Source of the DNA: Blastocystis sp. Blastoise
Taxonomy: Eukaryota; Sar; Bigyra; Opalinata; Blastocystidae
DNA length: 64,000 bases
Direction: 5' to 3'
Assembly: GCA_039096225.1 (NCBI GenBank)
Contig: JBBPEB010000011.1
Coordinates: forward strand, 744,001 to 808,000
Of the stretch, positions 1 through 22,607 are shown piece after piece. Under the pieces are notes generated by a model. That model worked only from the letters and a program-made list of their open reading frames with translations, made no database searches and was not told the DNA's origin. Made by a program: the position numbers and the translations under genes. Numbering within the stretch: position 1 is the stretch's first letter; each line of letters starts with the position of its first letter.

Positions 1-941
<941 letters not shown>

Positions 942-1004
942 TAAACTATATAAACTATAATAACAACAACAAAATAATTCTAAAAAACATTTCTAAGAAA
1001 AAAA

Positions 1005-1247
1005 CGAGAACTTGTTTAGAGTCGGGAGTTTACAAAAAAATTTGAATTTGGTCGGGAGACTCCCGACTTCATTTCATTGGTTAATATTTTATTAGCCAAT
1101 AAAATTAAATTATTCTTTTATTTTACTTTTGTTGTTATAGAATTCTTTTTTGTTATTTATATTTACTATTATTTATTATTAACAAGTGTCTAAATAATGA
1201 AAATTAGACTGGCAATACACTTAGACATACAGGTATTTTACATTTCT
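1005..1247 (+). repeat. Left terminal inverted repeat of the 3.8-kb element
   Basis: 243 bp, perfectly matched by 4580-4822 in reverse complement. GTCGGGAG occurs twice near the outer end (1021-1028 and 1051-1058). The second copy is the left half of the near-palindrome GTCGGGAGACTCCCGAC at 1051-1067, conspicuously GC-rich here. The repeat also contains ATTGG and CCAAT words (around 1076 and 1095). Confidence 0.95.
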
Positions 1248-1902
1248 TTGTTTTGTTTTTAAGATTAATTTAGAATGTACTCTCTCCATATTTTTTGCTT
1301 TCTATGTACATATAAAAAAAAGTATCTTTAATGATTTTTGAATGATTCTTATCAATTGATGGTAAAGTATCTTTTAGAGCAACATTTCTATTTAAATCTT
1401 TAATCATTATAAATTTATTATTACATTTATTTCAGATATGATATACAACATCTAACGTATGCAACTCCTAATTTTAAATGAATTTATATACTATTTATAT
1501 ATTTTTTAAATAAAAAAAAATTTTTAAAAGAAAATTTTATGAATTTGTATTAACTATTGTTAATAAAGTAGTTAAAATTAGAAATAAAATCGTATTGTAT
1601 ATATAGTGACAAGTAGAAAAAAAATTCACTAATATAGTTGTAATTTATAATACTATAGTATTGGCTAATTAAAAGATTAAAAATATATATATATTCTCTA
1701 TATATTATTATTTATTTTATGAGTTTATAATATAAAGTATATTAAACTCTAACATATATATTAATTGCTATCTAATAAACATAATAATTATTCTTTATAG
1801 CAAAAATAATATGTGATAATACTCAACTTAATAATATATTATACATCTCTTCATGTAGTATGTATATTAGTAAAAGAAGGAAATCAATAGCTATATATAG
1901 GT

Positions 1903-2340
<438 letters not shown>

Positions 2341-2774
2341 AAGTTAGGAGTTGAACCTGATAATAATCTGTGATAGATTATATCTCACCTTATGAGACTT
2401 AAATAAGAATAAAAAAGCTAATACAGTAAATTAAATATATGAATAGATTGGTTTATAGCATATTATCATATAACTTATTATTCAAGGTTATAATAACGAC
2501 TATATCTATATATAATGCAAAATGAATAAAGAGAATCACATAGTATTATAAATAGCATATAATACTAAAGAATACTAATAAATATTAAATAAATATATAT
2601 ATAGTTAATAAATATTAAATATTGTTAAATATTTTGTAAATAATATAAATAATGAACAAAATCTATGACAAAATGAACTTAGTAGAAATAGAAAGATTTA
2701 CATTTGTTGCATATAAATTATTAGATATATAATATATACATACTTCAATATTATATATATAAATAATTTGAACC

Positions 2775-3164
<390 letters not shown>

Positions 3165-3770
3165 CATCTTAATAACAAGATAATTTATATATATATACTA
3201 ATAAGACTATTATTAATATTTATGTTATACATAATATATAATAATATTTTAATATCTCAATATATAACCTATATAATATATATGTAATAGCCTATATATA
3301 TAAGAAAAATGAGTATAATACATATAACATGATAACTTATATATATATATACAATATTATCCAATACATAACCTGTATATAAACTATAACTCTAATAATA
3401 ATTTATTCTATACTTTTATAATATTTTGATACCATGATAACCTATATATAAATATTATATACTAATATTATTCTTAATAATAATAGTACTAATAAATATA
3501 ATAATAATAATATAATATAATAATAATAATATACATATATATATATATACAATAACAATAATAATATATTCCCCAACAAAATGCTTATATGCATATTTTG
3601 ATAATAATATATATTATTATTAGTATTATTATAAATATAATAATAATACTTAATAAAATAATAACCTATATACATATAATAATAAGAATACTAAATAGAA
3701 TGAAAGCTTATATATACAATAATAAATATAATAATAAGTATAATAACTTAAAAACCTATATATAATAATG

Positions 3771-3830
<60 letters not shown>

Positions 3831-4579
3831 GTATATATATATATATATAATGAAATAAAGAATCCATAAATTTCTAAAGTATAAAAACACTGTTCTTTCT
3901 ATAAGAAACGTTCTATATATAAAAAATAATATAATAAATAAAACAGTAAAAAATATTGAAGTATATATATTTATATTCATATATATATATGCATAAAGAT
4001 TGATAAATAAATATATTATAAGATAAACTATAATATAAATTTTAATATAAGTTTAATAACATAAAAATAAATAGAATATTTTTATAAGAAATAACAATAT
4101 TGAAACGGATGATATATAATAATTTAAATAACTAGAAAAGAATAATTTTATTAGTTTAATAAAAAAAAATATGAAAGTAGACAAATGAAAGATGTAATGT
4201 GACATATAAAAATAATATATATATATACAGCTAAAAAATTTAAACAACGTTTGAATTTCAATCCAATCTAGAGCCAATAATATTAAAAAAGACTATATAG
4301 AATTAGATTTAAAAATATATAATTACTATTCTGATTGGGTTTGAAATATTTGAACACAATTTAAGTAGTTTGACTAAATAAAATAATAATCAGAATCAGA
4401 ATCATATACGACTATTATTAAAAAAGAATGTGAATACACTTACAACTTGTTTAACATTTGACTAGATTTAATATAACCTTTATAGCTAGATTTAAGGACT
4501 GAATACAACGGGACAACAAACAAACAACTGACATCTTCCATTCAACCAGAGAATGCTAAACATTTATGCTATATTTGAT

Positions 4580-4822
4580 AGAAATGTAAAATACCTGTAT
4601 GTCTAAGTGTATTGCCAGTCTAATTTTCATTATTTAGACACTTGTTAATAATAAATAATAGTAAATATAAATAACAAAAAAGAATTCTATAACAACAAAA
4701 GTAAAATAAAAGAATAATTTAATTTTATTGGCTAATAAAATATTAACCAATGAAATGAAGTCGGGAGTCTCCCGACCAAATTCAAATTTTTTTGTAAACT
4801 CCCGACTCTAAACAAGTTCTCG
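4580..4822 (-). repeat. Right terminal inverted repeat of the 3.8-kb element
   Basis: Exact reverse complement of 1005-1247. Its outer end lies 99 bp before the ATG of the leucyl aminopeptidase, so the same sequence faces both flanking genes as upstream DNA. Confidence 0.95.
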
Positions 4823-4921
4823 AAAAAAACATGGAAAAGAACGAATTCTCAGTACGATTTATTTCTGTTTCATTTTTTAAAGAATTTTCTTTTTCACTTT
4901 AATTCTAACAAACTGTTAAGA
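4823..4921 (+). promoter_or_regulatory. Short 5' region of the leucyl aminopeptidase gene, abutting the transposon
   Basis: Only 99 bp separate the transposon end from the ATG. The segment is T-rich with short pyrimidine runs (TTTCTTTTTCACTTT). Any further promoter element must lie within the transposon's inverted repeat. Confidence 0.4.
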
Positions 4922-9059
<4,138 letters not shown>

Positions 9060-10641
9060 ATTATGGATCCTATATTTCATTCTACTTATATCATCAATAA
9101 TTATTTATATAAATAAATATATATCCATTATTTCTCATGATTTTGAATAGTGAATCTATATAATAATATAAAATATATTATAAAAAATATATAAGAATAG
9201 TTTGGTAGTCTTAAAGTTTTATACTACTTAAGAATTAAAAAGTTTTAAAAGCTATTTGCTCTTTATATCTTTCACTCTATTATTGACATGTATATTAATA
9301 ATGAAAAATACTTATGATCTCTATAAAGATTTTTTTTTATTATTTAAAAAAATAGTGTGAAAAAACAATTTTTAATTATCTTCTCACTTTATTATTTGCA
9401 TTAAAGCATATCACAGCATAAACTACATATAAAAATTAAACTATAAATTCAAAAAAAATATTTTTATGCATTCAAAAATGTGCAACAACTTGAATGCAAC
9501 ATTATTTTAAAACACAGATTTATATTCAACATATCGAAATTAAGAGTAGAATATTCAAACATATGACTCGCCAAAATATTTCAATCTATTCAATCAGAAT
9601 CAACAATCTGTTTTCACAGAACTAGAAAATAAAACATTTTCTTAACTTATCCATACTAATCATGTATATACTAAGAAAACAAGATTGTTTCTTCTTAGTA
9701 TAATTTCAAAATCTTAATTAAAGACGTTTAAATTTCTTGTAAAAATAACCACAAATCTCATGGAGAAACACTCGACAAAAATAACGACAGATGTTCAATC
9801 TTTTCGAGAATAACCAATAATCGTGGTTTTATTAACAAATCCCCAGATCATATTATTATGATACTTCAAAGAGGAGACTTTTGGAATCTGAGATATGTAG
9901 CTTGTGATTTAAAATATGTATATATATAAAGTGAAATTGATTGCATAACAAGAAAATAGAAATTAATAGTATATTTATGGTTGCTGTTCTTATTTTGTGT
10001 TAGAGTTTTTGAAAGAAAGGAAAGTATTTACATAATTATTGACTGTGTAATAGGGTATAGATGAATCATATTATCAGTAAAAACATATATAAAATCTGAG
10101 TTATTATCAAAGCCATCATATTACTATGATTGCAATACTTTTTTTGGGGATTATTTGTCGTTTTTATAGAAAGATAAGATACAAACCAGTTTTTCAACTT
10201 GATGAACTTTTGAATTTCTTATTATATATATCAGAAATCATTTTAAAGATCAGTAAAAAAAAAGAATACGTTTTTTAACCACACATCAATTTCTATGCTT
10301 CTTCTCCTCTTCTGACCTGTTAAAGAATCTAAAATCATTCCTAAAATTTTATGATTTTTAGTGAACACAAATAGATTATTGATCATTATATTGGATAATT
10401 AAAATTGATTATTTCTTGGTTATAATTGAGATTTGAACCGTTAAATCACTTTTGTCGTCACTATGGAAGGGGTGGTATTGGTGTTTTTTGTTGGGCTTGA
10501 TTTCTATAAAGAATCGAAATTTTTTGTTATTTTTTGTTCATCTGTTTTTTTATTATTGAAATACTATTGTTTTGTCTCTTTTTTTCTTTATAATTTATAT
10601 AAGCTAAATTAGATTATTTTGAAATCAGATAGTGATATATT
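9060..10641. other. 1.6-kb spacer without a recognisable gene
   Basis: AT-rich DNA between the end of the aminopeptidase and the start of the next plus-strand gene. I see no long frame, no exon-like conserved peptide, and no tRNA or rRNA. It has fewer microsatellites than other spacers here and is more mixed in composition, so it may hold a promoter or an unrecognised noncoding RNA. Confidence 0.5.
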
Positions 10642-12403
10642 ATGTCATTCGCTAAAGATCTTGGTTCGTCTAATTCCTTGTTAGGAGAAGATACGTATAA
10701 TTACAGTTATAATAGCTTGAATGGAGATGCTAATCTTCAGAGAGGAGCTCTCCCATATGATGAACCTTTTGCAAGACCATTAGGTTCAAGAACATTTCGT
10801 TATCCTCCTCAAACAGGTATGATTATTTATTTATTATTTAGCTAGAGACATTTTATGTATAGATGAGTGTTGTTTGATCAATTTACTGAATACATTACTT
10901 CCAGCAGAGAAGAATTTAGTTATAGATATGATGAAACTTGTGGATCCTACGATGAGAATATTTATGAGAGATAATATGAATACAACAGATATTAAGATCT
11001 ATGCTAAAGGAGAGAAAATCGATAGTTATTGTGAAATGATTGATTTATTATCGAATGGTTTGATTACATTACGATTATCTTTGCTTCGTAATGATCAAAG
11101 AAACGTACCTGATCTTTCACAACCTATATCTGATCCAAATTTTTATCAAGAGTTTTCTCCTAGACCCCAACAAAATTCAATAACTGCTTCAAAATTTGAA
11201 AAGAAATTATCCTCTTTAGATATGAATGCTTCATCTTATTCAAAATCAAGAAGTAATTCAATTGTTAATTCTCAATCTAAAAAAGAGTCTCCATTAAAAT
11301 TTTCATCAGTTACAAATAATAATACAAGAAAAATGTCAAATTCTCATATATCAACAAGAAATAATATAATTTCAGAAAAGAATAATAATCAGAATGAGAA
11401 GAATGATAAGAATAATTGTATAACTCAACAAAAAGAGAAAGTAGATATTTCTGAGAATACAGAATCACTATTGAATGATCAGGAGAAACATATAATAAAT
11501 ATTATGAATGAAAAAGATAATAATAATGAAGAAATAGAAGAAGATATAATAGAGAATAAAGAGGAAAAAGAAGAAGTAGAATTAGGAATAGAAGAAGAAG
11601 AAGAAGAAGAAGATTCAAATAATGGTTATTTTGAAAGACCGTTATCATTGAAAGGTCAACGTCATATATTCTTATATAAATGTCGTTTAGTATCTTTAAC
11701 AAATATATTAAATGATAATAAATGCTGGGATTTACATCTTTCTGGATTACAAGAGAAATGGCCTTGTTTATTAGTATATAAAGCATCAAATAGAGATGAC
11801 TGGATGAAAGCATTTCGAAAAATACAAAAATTAGATTGTCATAATTTCTCTCGTAAACGTATTATAGATATAGATATAGATGAAGTTGATAAATATGATG
11901 AAATAATCAAACAACAAACAGATAAGTAAATTCTTTTTAGGTTTTATATTATTATTATTATTTAACAAATATTAATTATATATTATTTATAATAGTTTAT
12001 GATGATTTTTTTAAAAATTAATTTATTATATTATATAATATATATAAATGAATTTTATAAAATAAATTTATTATATATATATATAGAAATGCATGTTTAG
12101 CCCTATGTGTTCAGTCTCCTTCTTCTCCTACAAATCCTTCTGTTGCTGTATGTGGTATAGAATCTTATGTAGATCGTGTATATGCACAATTTGATACTCA
12201 TGAAGAAGAAGATGCGATGAATAATAATATAAATATGAATGAAAAACAACGTATACTATATATAAATATTTATTTTATTTTTTTTATGAAATAATATTTT
12301 TTTTTTAATTTATTATTTTTATAAAAATATATTTTTTTTATCTAATTTATTTATATAATAGATATAAGTATTACTATATTAAAAACTACTATTATAAAGA
12401 ATA

Positions 12404-12481
<78 letters not shown>

Positions 12482-12919
12482 TATAATAATAATACTTTTC
12501 TTATAGGTGCGTATTCCCGTGGGGATTCTCATTTTTATCAGTCTTCTTATGCTCCTGCTTCTACAGATATGATCAATCGGTATTTATCTCCTCTTCCTAT
12601 GTCTTCTTCATTTACTACTACTCCTACTACTAATACACTTTTCTCTAAACATAATAGTATGGAAACATTATATAATCCTCCACGTGTGAATAGTATTCCA
12701 AACGTTAGTTCTGAGCAGATGTTTCCATCTTTTAATAATTATGGAGATCGTTCTTATTCTTATGGTCAATTTCCTACATTTAATACAATAGATCGATCTC
12801 AATCCCATGGGTATTATCGTGAAGAAGAACAAGATCCTTTTACACCATCTATTCGTCCTTCTTATAATAGTGATCTTAATATGCATTCTCAATCACAATT
12901 CTATCCAGATCTATTTTAA
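10642..12919 (+). CDS. Unrecognised acidic protein with a PH-like segment
   Basis: Four exons (10642-10816, 10863-11925, 12087-12250, 12507-12919) join in frame to 604 residues. After a disordered start (MSFAKDLGSSNSLLGEDTY) comes a folded-looking block of about 90 residues (LLNTLLPAEKNLVIDMMKLV, RIFMRDNM, CEMIDLLSNGLITL). A long Ser/Asn/Glu-rich region with an EEEEEEED run follows. Then comes RHIFLYKCRLVSLTN...WDLHLSGL...LLVYKASNRDDWMKAFRKIQ, the strand pattern and terminal Trp helix of a PH domain. The C-terminus is Ser/Pro/Tyr-rich. Intron 3 contains an (AAT)n tract at 12404-12482. If the PH call is right it may bind membranes or a protein partner; I cannot name it. Confidence 0.75.
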
Positions 12920-13892
12920 ATATATATTATATGGATATTATATTGTATAGATAATATATTATATATAGTATTATATATATAATATTATATAATATATATA
13001 TCTATTCTTTATAAGATAATATAATACATACTATCCTATTTAGTATATGAGATATTGTATTATATATATAATATATATATAGTTCATCTATTTTAATCTA
13101 TTTATTTACATTATTGTTATTTATTAACAAATCATTTATATAGTAGAAAGAATTAATTCTTATTTATATATATTGTTTTTTATTATTATTTAACTTATAT
13201 CTGTATGTGATTCTTATGTTTATTTTTTTTTTTAATATTTTATTTTTATTTATAAAAATATATATATGCTTTTAAAAAAAAACATATATAGTTATTCATC
13301 TATTGTATATATTCATACATATTATTTTTTATATTTATTACTACTCCTGTTTCTTATGTAGTGTTATATTCATATATGCATATATCTATTAATTATATAT
13401 TTTATATTTATAAATGATTATTTTTGACTTTACTGATTCAATAATATTCTTTAAAGTATTGTTTTTAGAACAATTTCTTATTATGTCATTTCTTATTGTT
13501 CTTTATTTGAATTTCTTTTCAATTTTTTTTTTGGTTTTATTTCTTTTCAATTTTTTTTATATGCATATATATGTTCAATTTCTTTTTTCAATTTTATTTT
13601 ATTGGAAAGTTAAGAATAACTTTCTATTATTAAAGTTTTTCTTTATGATTTCTATCTCTATGAATCACATTAGATTTGTTATATGTTGTTTTGTTGGAGT
13701 ATTTAATATTAGAAATCTAAAGTGTTGCTTGTATTGTTTGCTTTCTGTAATTTAAAGATATTGAATATCAAAAGAAAAAGATATTCCAAACAAAAGAATA
13801 TGAAAAAAACATAGTATTACAAGAAACAGAAAATGTATATAAGTTTAAACAAAAAATGATAATGAATATTATATAATAAGAATATATATAAT
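12920..13892. other. Spacer between convergent genes
   Basis: About 1 kb of AT-rich DNA between two genes that end towards each other. A 113-codon hydrophobic frame at 13414-13755 is T-rich and has no domain. It is probably chance. Confidence 0.6.
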
Positions 13893-15366
<1,474 letters not shown>

Positions 15367-15736
15367 ATCTATAATGATCTGATCAAAAATATAATGCTTG
15401 AAAACTCAAATAGAACTCAAAAATTTAAACAGAAGTCTTAAAGAACTTGAAACTGGTCATTTCTCGATTAAAACGAATGTTTCAGATGGATTCAGGAAAT
15501 ATCAGAAATTTGAACAAAATAAAATGAATTGACAATCAATGAATATTTAATATATATAAAAAACCATACTAATAATAGATGAGAAGAGGTATTAGGAGCC
15601 CAGTATGACATAGAAATCAATCAAAAACAATAACATTTTAGAAAAAGCAATAATATAATAGAGAAAAAAGAATGATTTGGAGGAAAAAGAGATGACTATA
15701 ATAATTAAAGTACAAATAGTTTACAAAGAAAAAAAG
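15367..15736. other. Short spacer between two minus-strand genes
   Basis: 370 bp without frames or repeats. It should contain the rhomboid promoter and the 3' end of the kinase transcript. Confidence 0.5.
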
Positions 15737-17383
<1,647 letters not shown>

Positions 17384-18282
17384 AGTGACATATATATGGA
17401 AAATGCTTAAATAAGATTATTAGATGTAAAACACGGTTTTTAATTTAAAAATGAAAAAAGAAATAATCCCAAGAAAATCATATGGAACCCCAGTCATTTT
17501 CCATATTTCTTGTGAATATTATACTTGTGATTCAAACAAACGTGAATCGTTGAAAACATATCCCACTAATGATTTAAATACATAGATCGATAAAATATTA
17601 GCAAATAAAACTATAAAATGAACTTTCATTGAATAACTCATTAAATTAAAAAGAAAATAATATATATAGAAATAAAAGAATTCTTTTCTTTTTAGTAGTT
17701 TATTAATGTTTTTAAAAACTTGAGCGAACTGGGTATTATCTGTGTTCTTTCCACTTTTCCATAAAAAAAGAATTTCCCATGGGAATATAAGAGGAAATTG
17801 AAGATTAGATGAGATGAAGAGAATTGTTGATTATCTAGATAATAGATTGTAGAATTAGACATTAATTCTGCTGAGAAATGTACTTAAGAATTATGTAATG
17901 TAGATAAAACTTAATTGATAGAAAAAAAATGCTGAGAAAAGAACTGCATTAGAGTTTGACAGTGATTTAAAAATTGAGGATTTTTATTGGATGATCAAAC
18001 CACGAGGCGACCCTAATGAAATAAAATTATTTTTTTTTAACAGGAAAAACCTATAAATATGGCCCGCACATAATATATGCCTAGATAAATTGGACAAAAT
18101 GAAACAGTTTCTTTGACTTTTCTTTAACAAAAAATAAAAATGATGAGAACACTTTAATTCTATTCATTCATTCTAGAATTTTAGTTATATTGAATAATAT
18201 TATCATAATATCATTGTATGCTACCTATGATAAATATATTCTAAAACTATAAAATAGTTCTGCTTCATAATTTCTGAATCTA
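17384..18282. promoter_or_regulatory. Divergent intergenic region between ITPK1 and Sin3 genes
   Basis: 900 bp between two head-to-head starts. It contains a perfect 12-bp palindrome TTCCCATGGGAA at 17774-17785, the only perfect, fully noncoding copy of the GC-rich palindrome family found in the window. No frames. Confidence 0.5.
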
Positions 18283-21208
18283 ATGTCACAAGATTTTACG
18301 AACAATACGAACAATGATCCTATGCAATTCCAGGATGCTTTGGAATATATGAATACTATTCGTAACCGTTTTGCTGATGAAAGTGATAAATATGAACAAT
18401 TCTTAAAGATCATGGTGGATGCAAAGAGCAAATCGTATATAATCTTATTTTATACAAATCTTGTTGACAAATTTATTTATTTTTAGTTGTAATAAGAAAC
18501 TTGTCATTCAGCAAATTTCAAAATTGTTTGAAGGACATAATGATTTGATTTCAAAGTTCCATATGTTTCTTCCTGATGATGTTCCTGTTACACCTCCTGA
18601 ACCCATTTATGTTCAACAAGAAATGGCTCCTCAACCTACGTATTTGAATTAAACTCTTTATAATCTATGAATATAATTAATTATCTAATTTTATGTAGTG
18701 CTGAGTATCAGGTAGCTGTTGATTTTGTAACACGAATTAAAGAACGTTGCCAAAATGATGGACAAAATACATATAAAGAATTTCTTAATATCTTACAAGA
18801 ATACCAACATGGAACAAAATCACTTGAAGTTGTTATCAATGAAGTATTTTATTATTATTATTATTTTTTAAATTTTTGATATTATATGATTTTATTTATA
18901 TGATGTTTCTTTTCTTTTTTTTTTGTTTTTTTATATGATGTTTCATTTTATTTTTTAAATATATTTCACATGATATTTATTCTTATTTGATTATAATGAT
19001 CATAGGTTGTTACTTTATTCAAAGGCCATCAGGATATTATAAAAGATTTTATTTTATTTTTACCTGAAAAAGCTCAAGCTGAAGCTTCTCATCTTTTAAG
19101 TGCAATTACATATCAACGAATGGCTGAATCGAATTCAGTTGTTATTCAACCCAATAATATGATGAATTCTATGTCTGATATGGATCATATGGATATGATG
19201 GATACAAAAATAAAAAGAGAATCGAAAGATAATTTAAAACGAAATAAACCTTATAATACGATAATAGATACAAAGAATCGAAAAAGAATTCGAAAGAACG
19301 ACTATTCTCCTACTATTACAATGATAAAAGAAACTACAAATGAAGAAAAACTTTCAACTTTAGATCGAAGAACATTCCAGAAGGTATTCTTTTATATTTA
19401 TTATATTTATTATATTTATTATATTTATTATATTTATTATATTTATTATATTTATTATGTTTATTATGTTTATTATGTTTATTATGTTTATTATATTTAT
19501 TATTTATATTATTCTATATAGATTCGTAATGAAGCGAAAACTCAGGCGAATTATAATTTTTTCCTTAAATTAGTCGATTTATTTGTAAAAGTATTCTTTA
19601 TTGCATTATATTATTATTATTATTATTTTTTCATACATATATATAGTTATTATATTTTTGTTCATTATATATATATATATATATATATATAGCGTATAAT
19701 TAGTATGAGTGAGTTAATAATATTAATCGGTGATTCTTTTGGATGGAGAAGTAGTATACTTGAAATATTCAAAGAATTATTAGCTGAAAAAGGAATTCAG
19801 GAAAGTTCAGTATATAATTTTAATCATTAAATTTGTATTATATTATTTATAATAAGCTTATTTTTTTTAAATCAAAGTATATTCTTATCTCTTTCAGAGA
19901 TTCAATATTTATATTCATATATATATTTATCTTTTTATTTATATTTAAAAAAGAAACGAATATTTTTTAAATTACTTTTATCTATATATAGATATTACCT
20001 TCTGCATTGGCAACACATACTTATACAGAATTACCTGAACATAAATTGAATGAATTTCCTGTAGCTACAAAGAGTTATCGAATGATCCCTTCACATATAT
20101 TAAGACCTATATGTAGTAATAGAACAGAAGAAGAAAAAAGAATATTAAATGATGATTTAATATCTTTACCTGTAGGTAGCGAAGATTTTGGATTCAATGT
20201 ATATTATTATGTTTATGATTATTATGATTATTATTATTGTTATGTTTATTATTATGTTTATTATTCATATTATTATTATTATTCATATTATTATTCATAT
20301 TATTATTATACTATATGACTATTCTATATACATATAGTTAATGCGTAAGAATCAGTATGAAGAAGCATTGTTTCGATGTGAAGATGATCGTTATGAAGTG
20401 GATATTATTATTGAGAATAATCGTAGTTGTATATTAACATTAACACAATTATTAAGAGAACTAGAAACATTACAAAAAGATAAGGTATTCTATAGATTTT
20501 ATTATTATATTATTTATATTATAATGTATTGAAAAATATTTTATTAAATATTATTATTATTATTAATCTATATCTATAGCCCTCAAGTGACTATCAGTAT
20601 CATTTAAAACGTGAATCTCTTAGTACATTAAATTTAAAAGCTATTCAACGTATCTATATACATGAACCTGTATATAAACAAATTATTGAGGTATATATAT
20701 ATTATATATACTATTATTCTTCTCTTGTTACTCTATATATATATATATCTTATTCTTTATAGTTCTTATATATGTCTCCACTTACTACTATACCTCTTCT
20801 CCTTGAACGTATGAAAGCTAAAGATGAAGAATGGACTAGACAAAAGAATATTAAAGAAATTGTATATATATATATTAATAATAATTAGTTATTTATATAC
20901 TACTATTAATCATGATTATATATATATATAATGATTAGTTATTTATATACTACTATTAACTATGATTATCTATATATATATATATAGGTATGGAAAGATA
21001 TTCAACAAAAAAATTATTATAAGTCGTTGGACCATCTGTCGTTCTATTTTAAACAGGATGATAAGAAGCAAATGAATATGAAAAATATGATTGAACATAT
21101 TAAAGTATATATATAGGGATTATTCTTGTTATTATTATTATTATTATTATTATATTATTATATAGGATGTTGCATTTAAAGCTAATAATATTAAAGATAC
21201 ATTACATA

Positions 21209-21300
<92 letters not shown>

Positions 21301-21523
21301 CTCATATGACGCCTCTTGATGAAACAGAAAGTCACGTGACATCTACGTTTAAAGAGCCAACCATTCATAAAGATATGTACTTTATTCTATATAATATTGC
21401 CAAGAAGAATCTTTCTCATAATGAAATGAGTTTCTTCACACGTTATTATGAATATTTAATACTTAATTTTATGTCACTTCCCCACGATTATATGCATGCT
21501 ACAAAGAGTGATGTATATATATA

Positions 21524-21572
<49 letters not shown>

Positions 21573-22576
21573 TATAGTATAATTCAAGTATTTATTTGGT
21601 AGCTGGAAGTTCTGTTATTACACCTCAGGGTGAAGGTACTATCACTTCTTATGATGTTAATACTGATATGTATACAGTACATCTTAATATAGAAGATTCT
21701 GTTCTTAGTCCTTCATCTCTTTCTGCATCTCACACTATTGTACGAATCCCTCGTACGGATATTACACTGAAAGAACCTGAAAGTATATACTACAATTTTT
21801 AATTATTATTTTATTATAATACTATATATATATATATATATATATAATCAAGATGTATAGAAGTGTTTCTATACTATAATTATATACTCTATTCTCTATA
21901 TATATAGATACATCAAGTGATGATGAGAGTGACATCGAAATAGAGAAGGATATGGATATATCTATGTCACCTATGGCCTCTCTACAGGAGAAGGAGAAGG
22001 AGAAGGAGAAGGAGAAGAATAAGGAAACTAATACTAATAATACTAATAATACTAATAATAATAATAATATTATTAATAATAATAATAATCATGATGATGA
22101 AGATGAAAATGATGTTGATAGCATTCCTGTAAATATTAAACTTGATGAAGAGAAGCCATCGAATAGTAATCATATTATGTTTGGATCTTGTTCACTCTAT
22201 TGCTTCTATCATCTTTATTCTGTATATATTTATATAGCTTATAATTATATTATATATATATATCAATAATATTTTAACATATATATATATAGATACTTTA
22301 TGAGAGACTCCACGATGCTTTAAATAATTGTTCCACGACGACATATACTGAAAAGGATATGGTACAACATCCTGTTCGTCGTAATTTGGAAAGAATGGAG
22401 AATGAAAAAGAGATTATTGAGAATAATGTTGTATCTGACGCAGCCTCTGACGCACTTAATAAAGAAACTGAAGAATTATTTGCTACGGGTGACGCATCTC
22501 ATGATTCGGATAAAGAGAATTCGATAACCATGGATATTATCAATGATGATAATCATGATAATAGTAATAAAGATAA

Positions 22577-22607
<31 letters not shown>

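Noticed and set aside
10195-10320. Possible box C/D snoRNA (TGATGA near 10200 and CTGA near 10314)
   Set aside because: The boxes are over 100 nt apart, no terminal stem is visible, and such short words are common in AT-rich DNA.
13414-13755. 113-codon hydrophobic frame on the plus strand
   Set aside because: T-rich composition produces Phe/Leu/Ile runs by chance; there is no domain and no exon context, and it lies between convergent gene ends.
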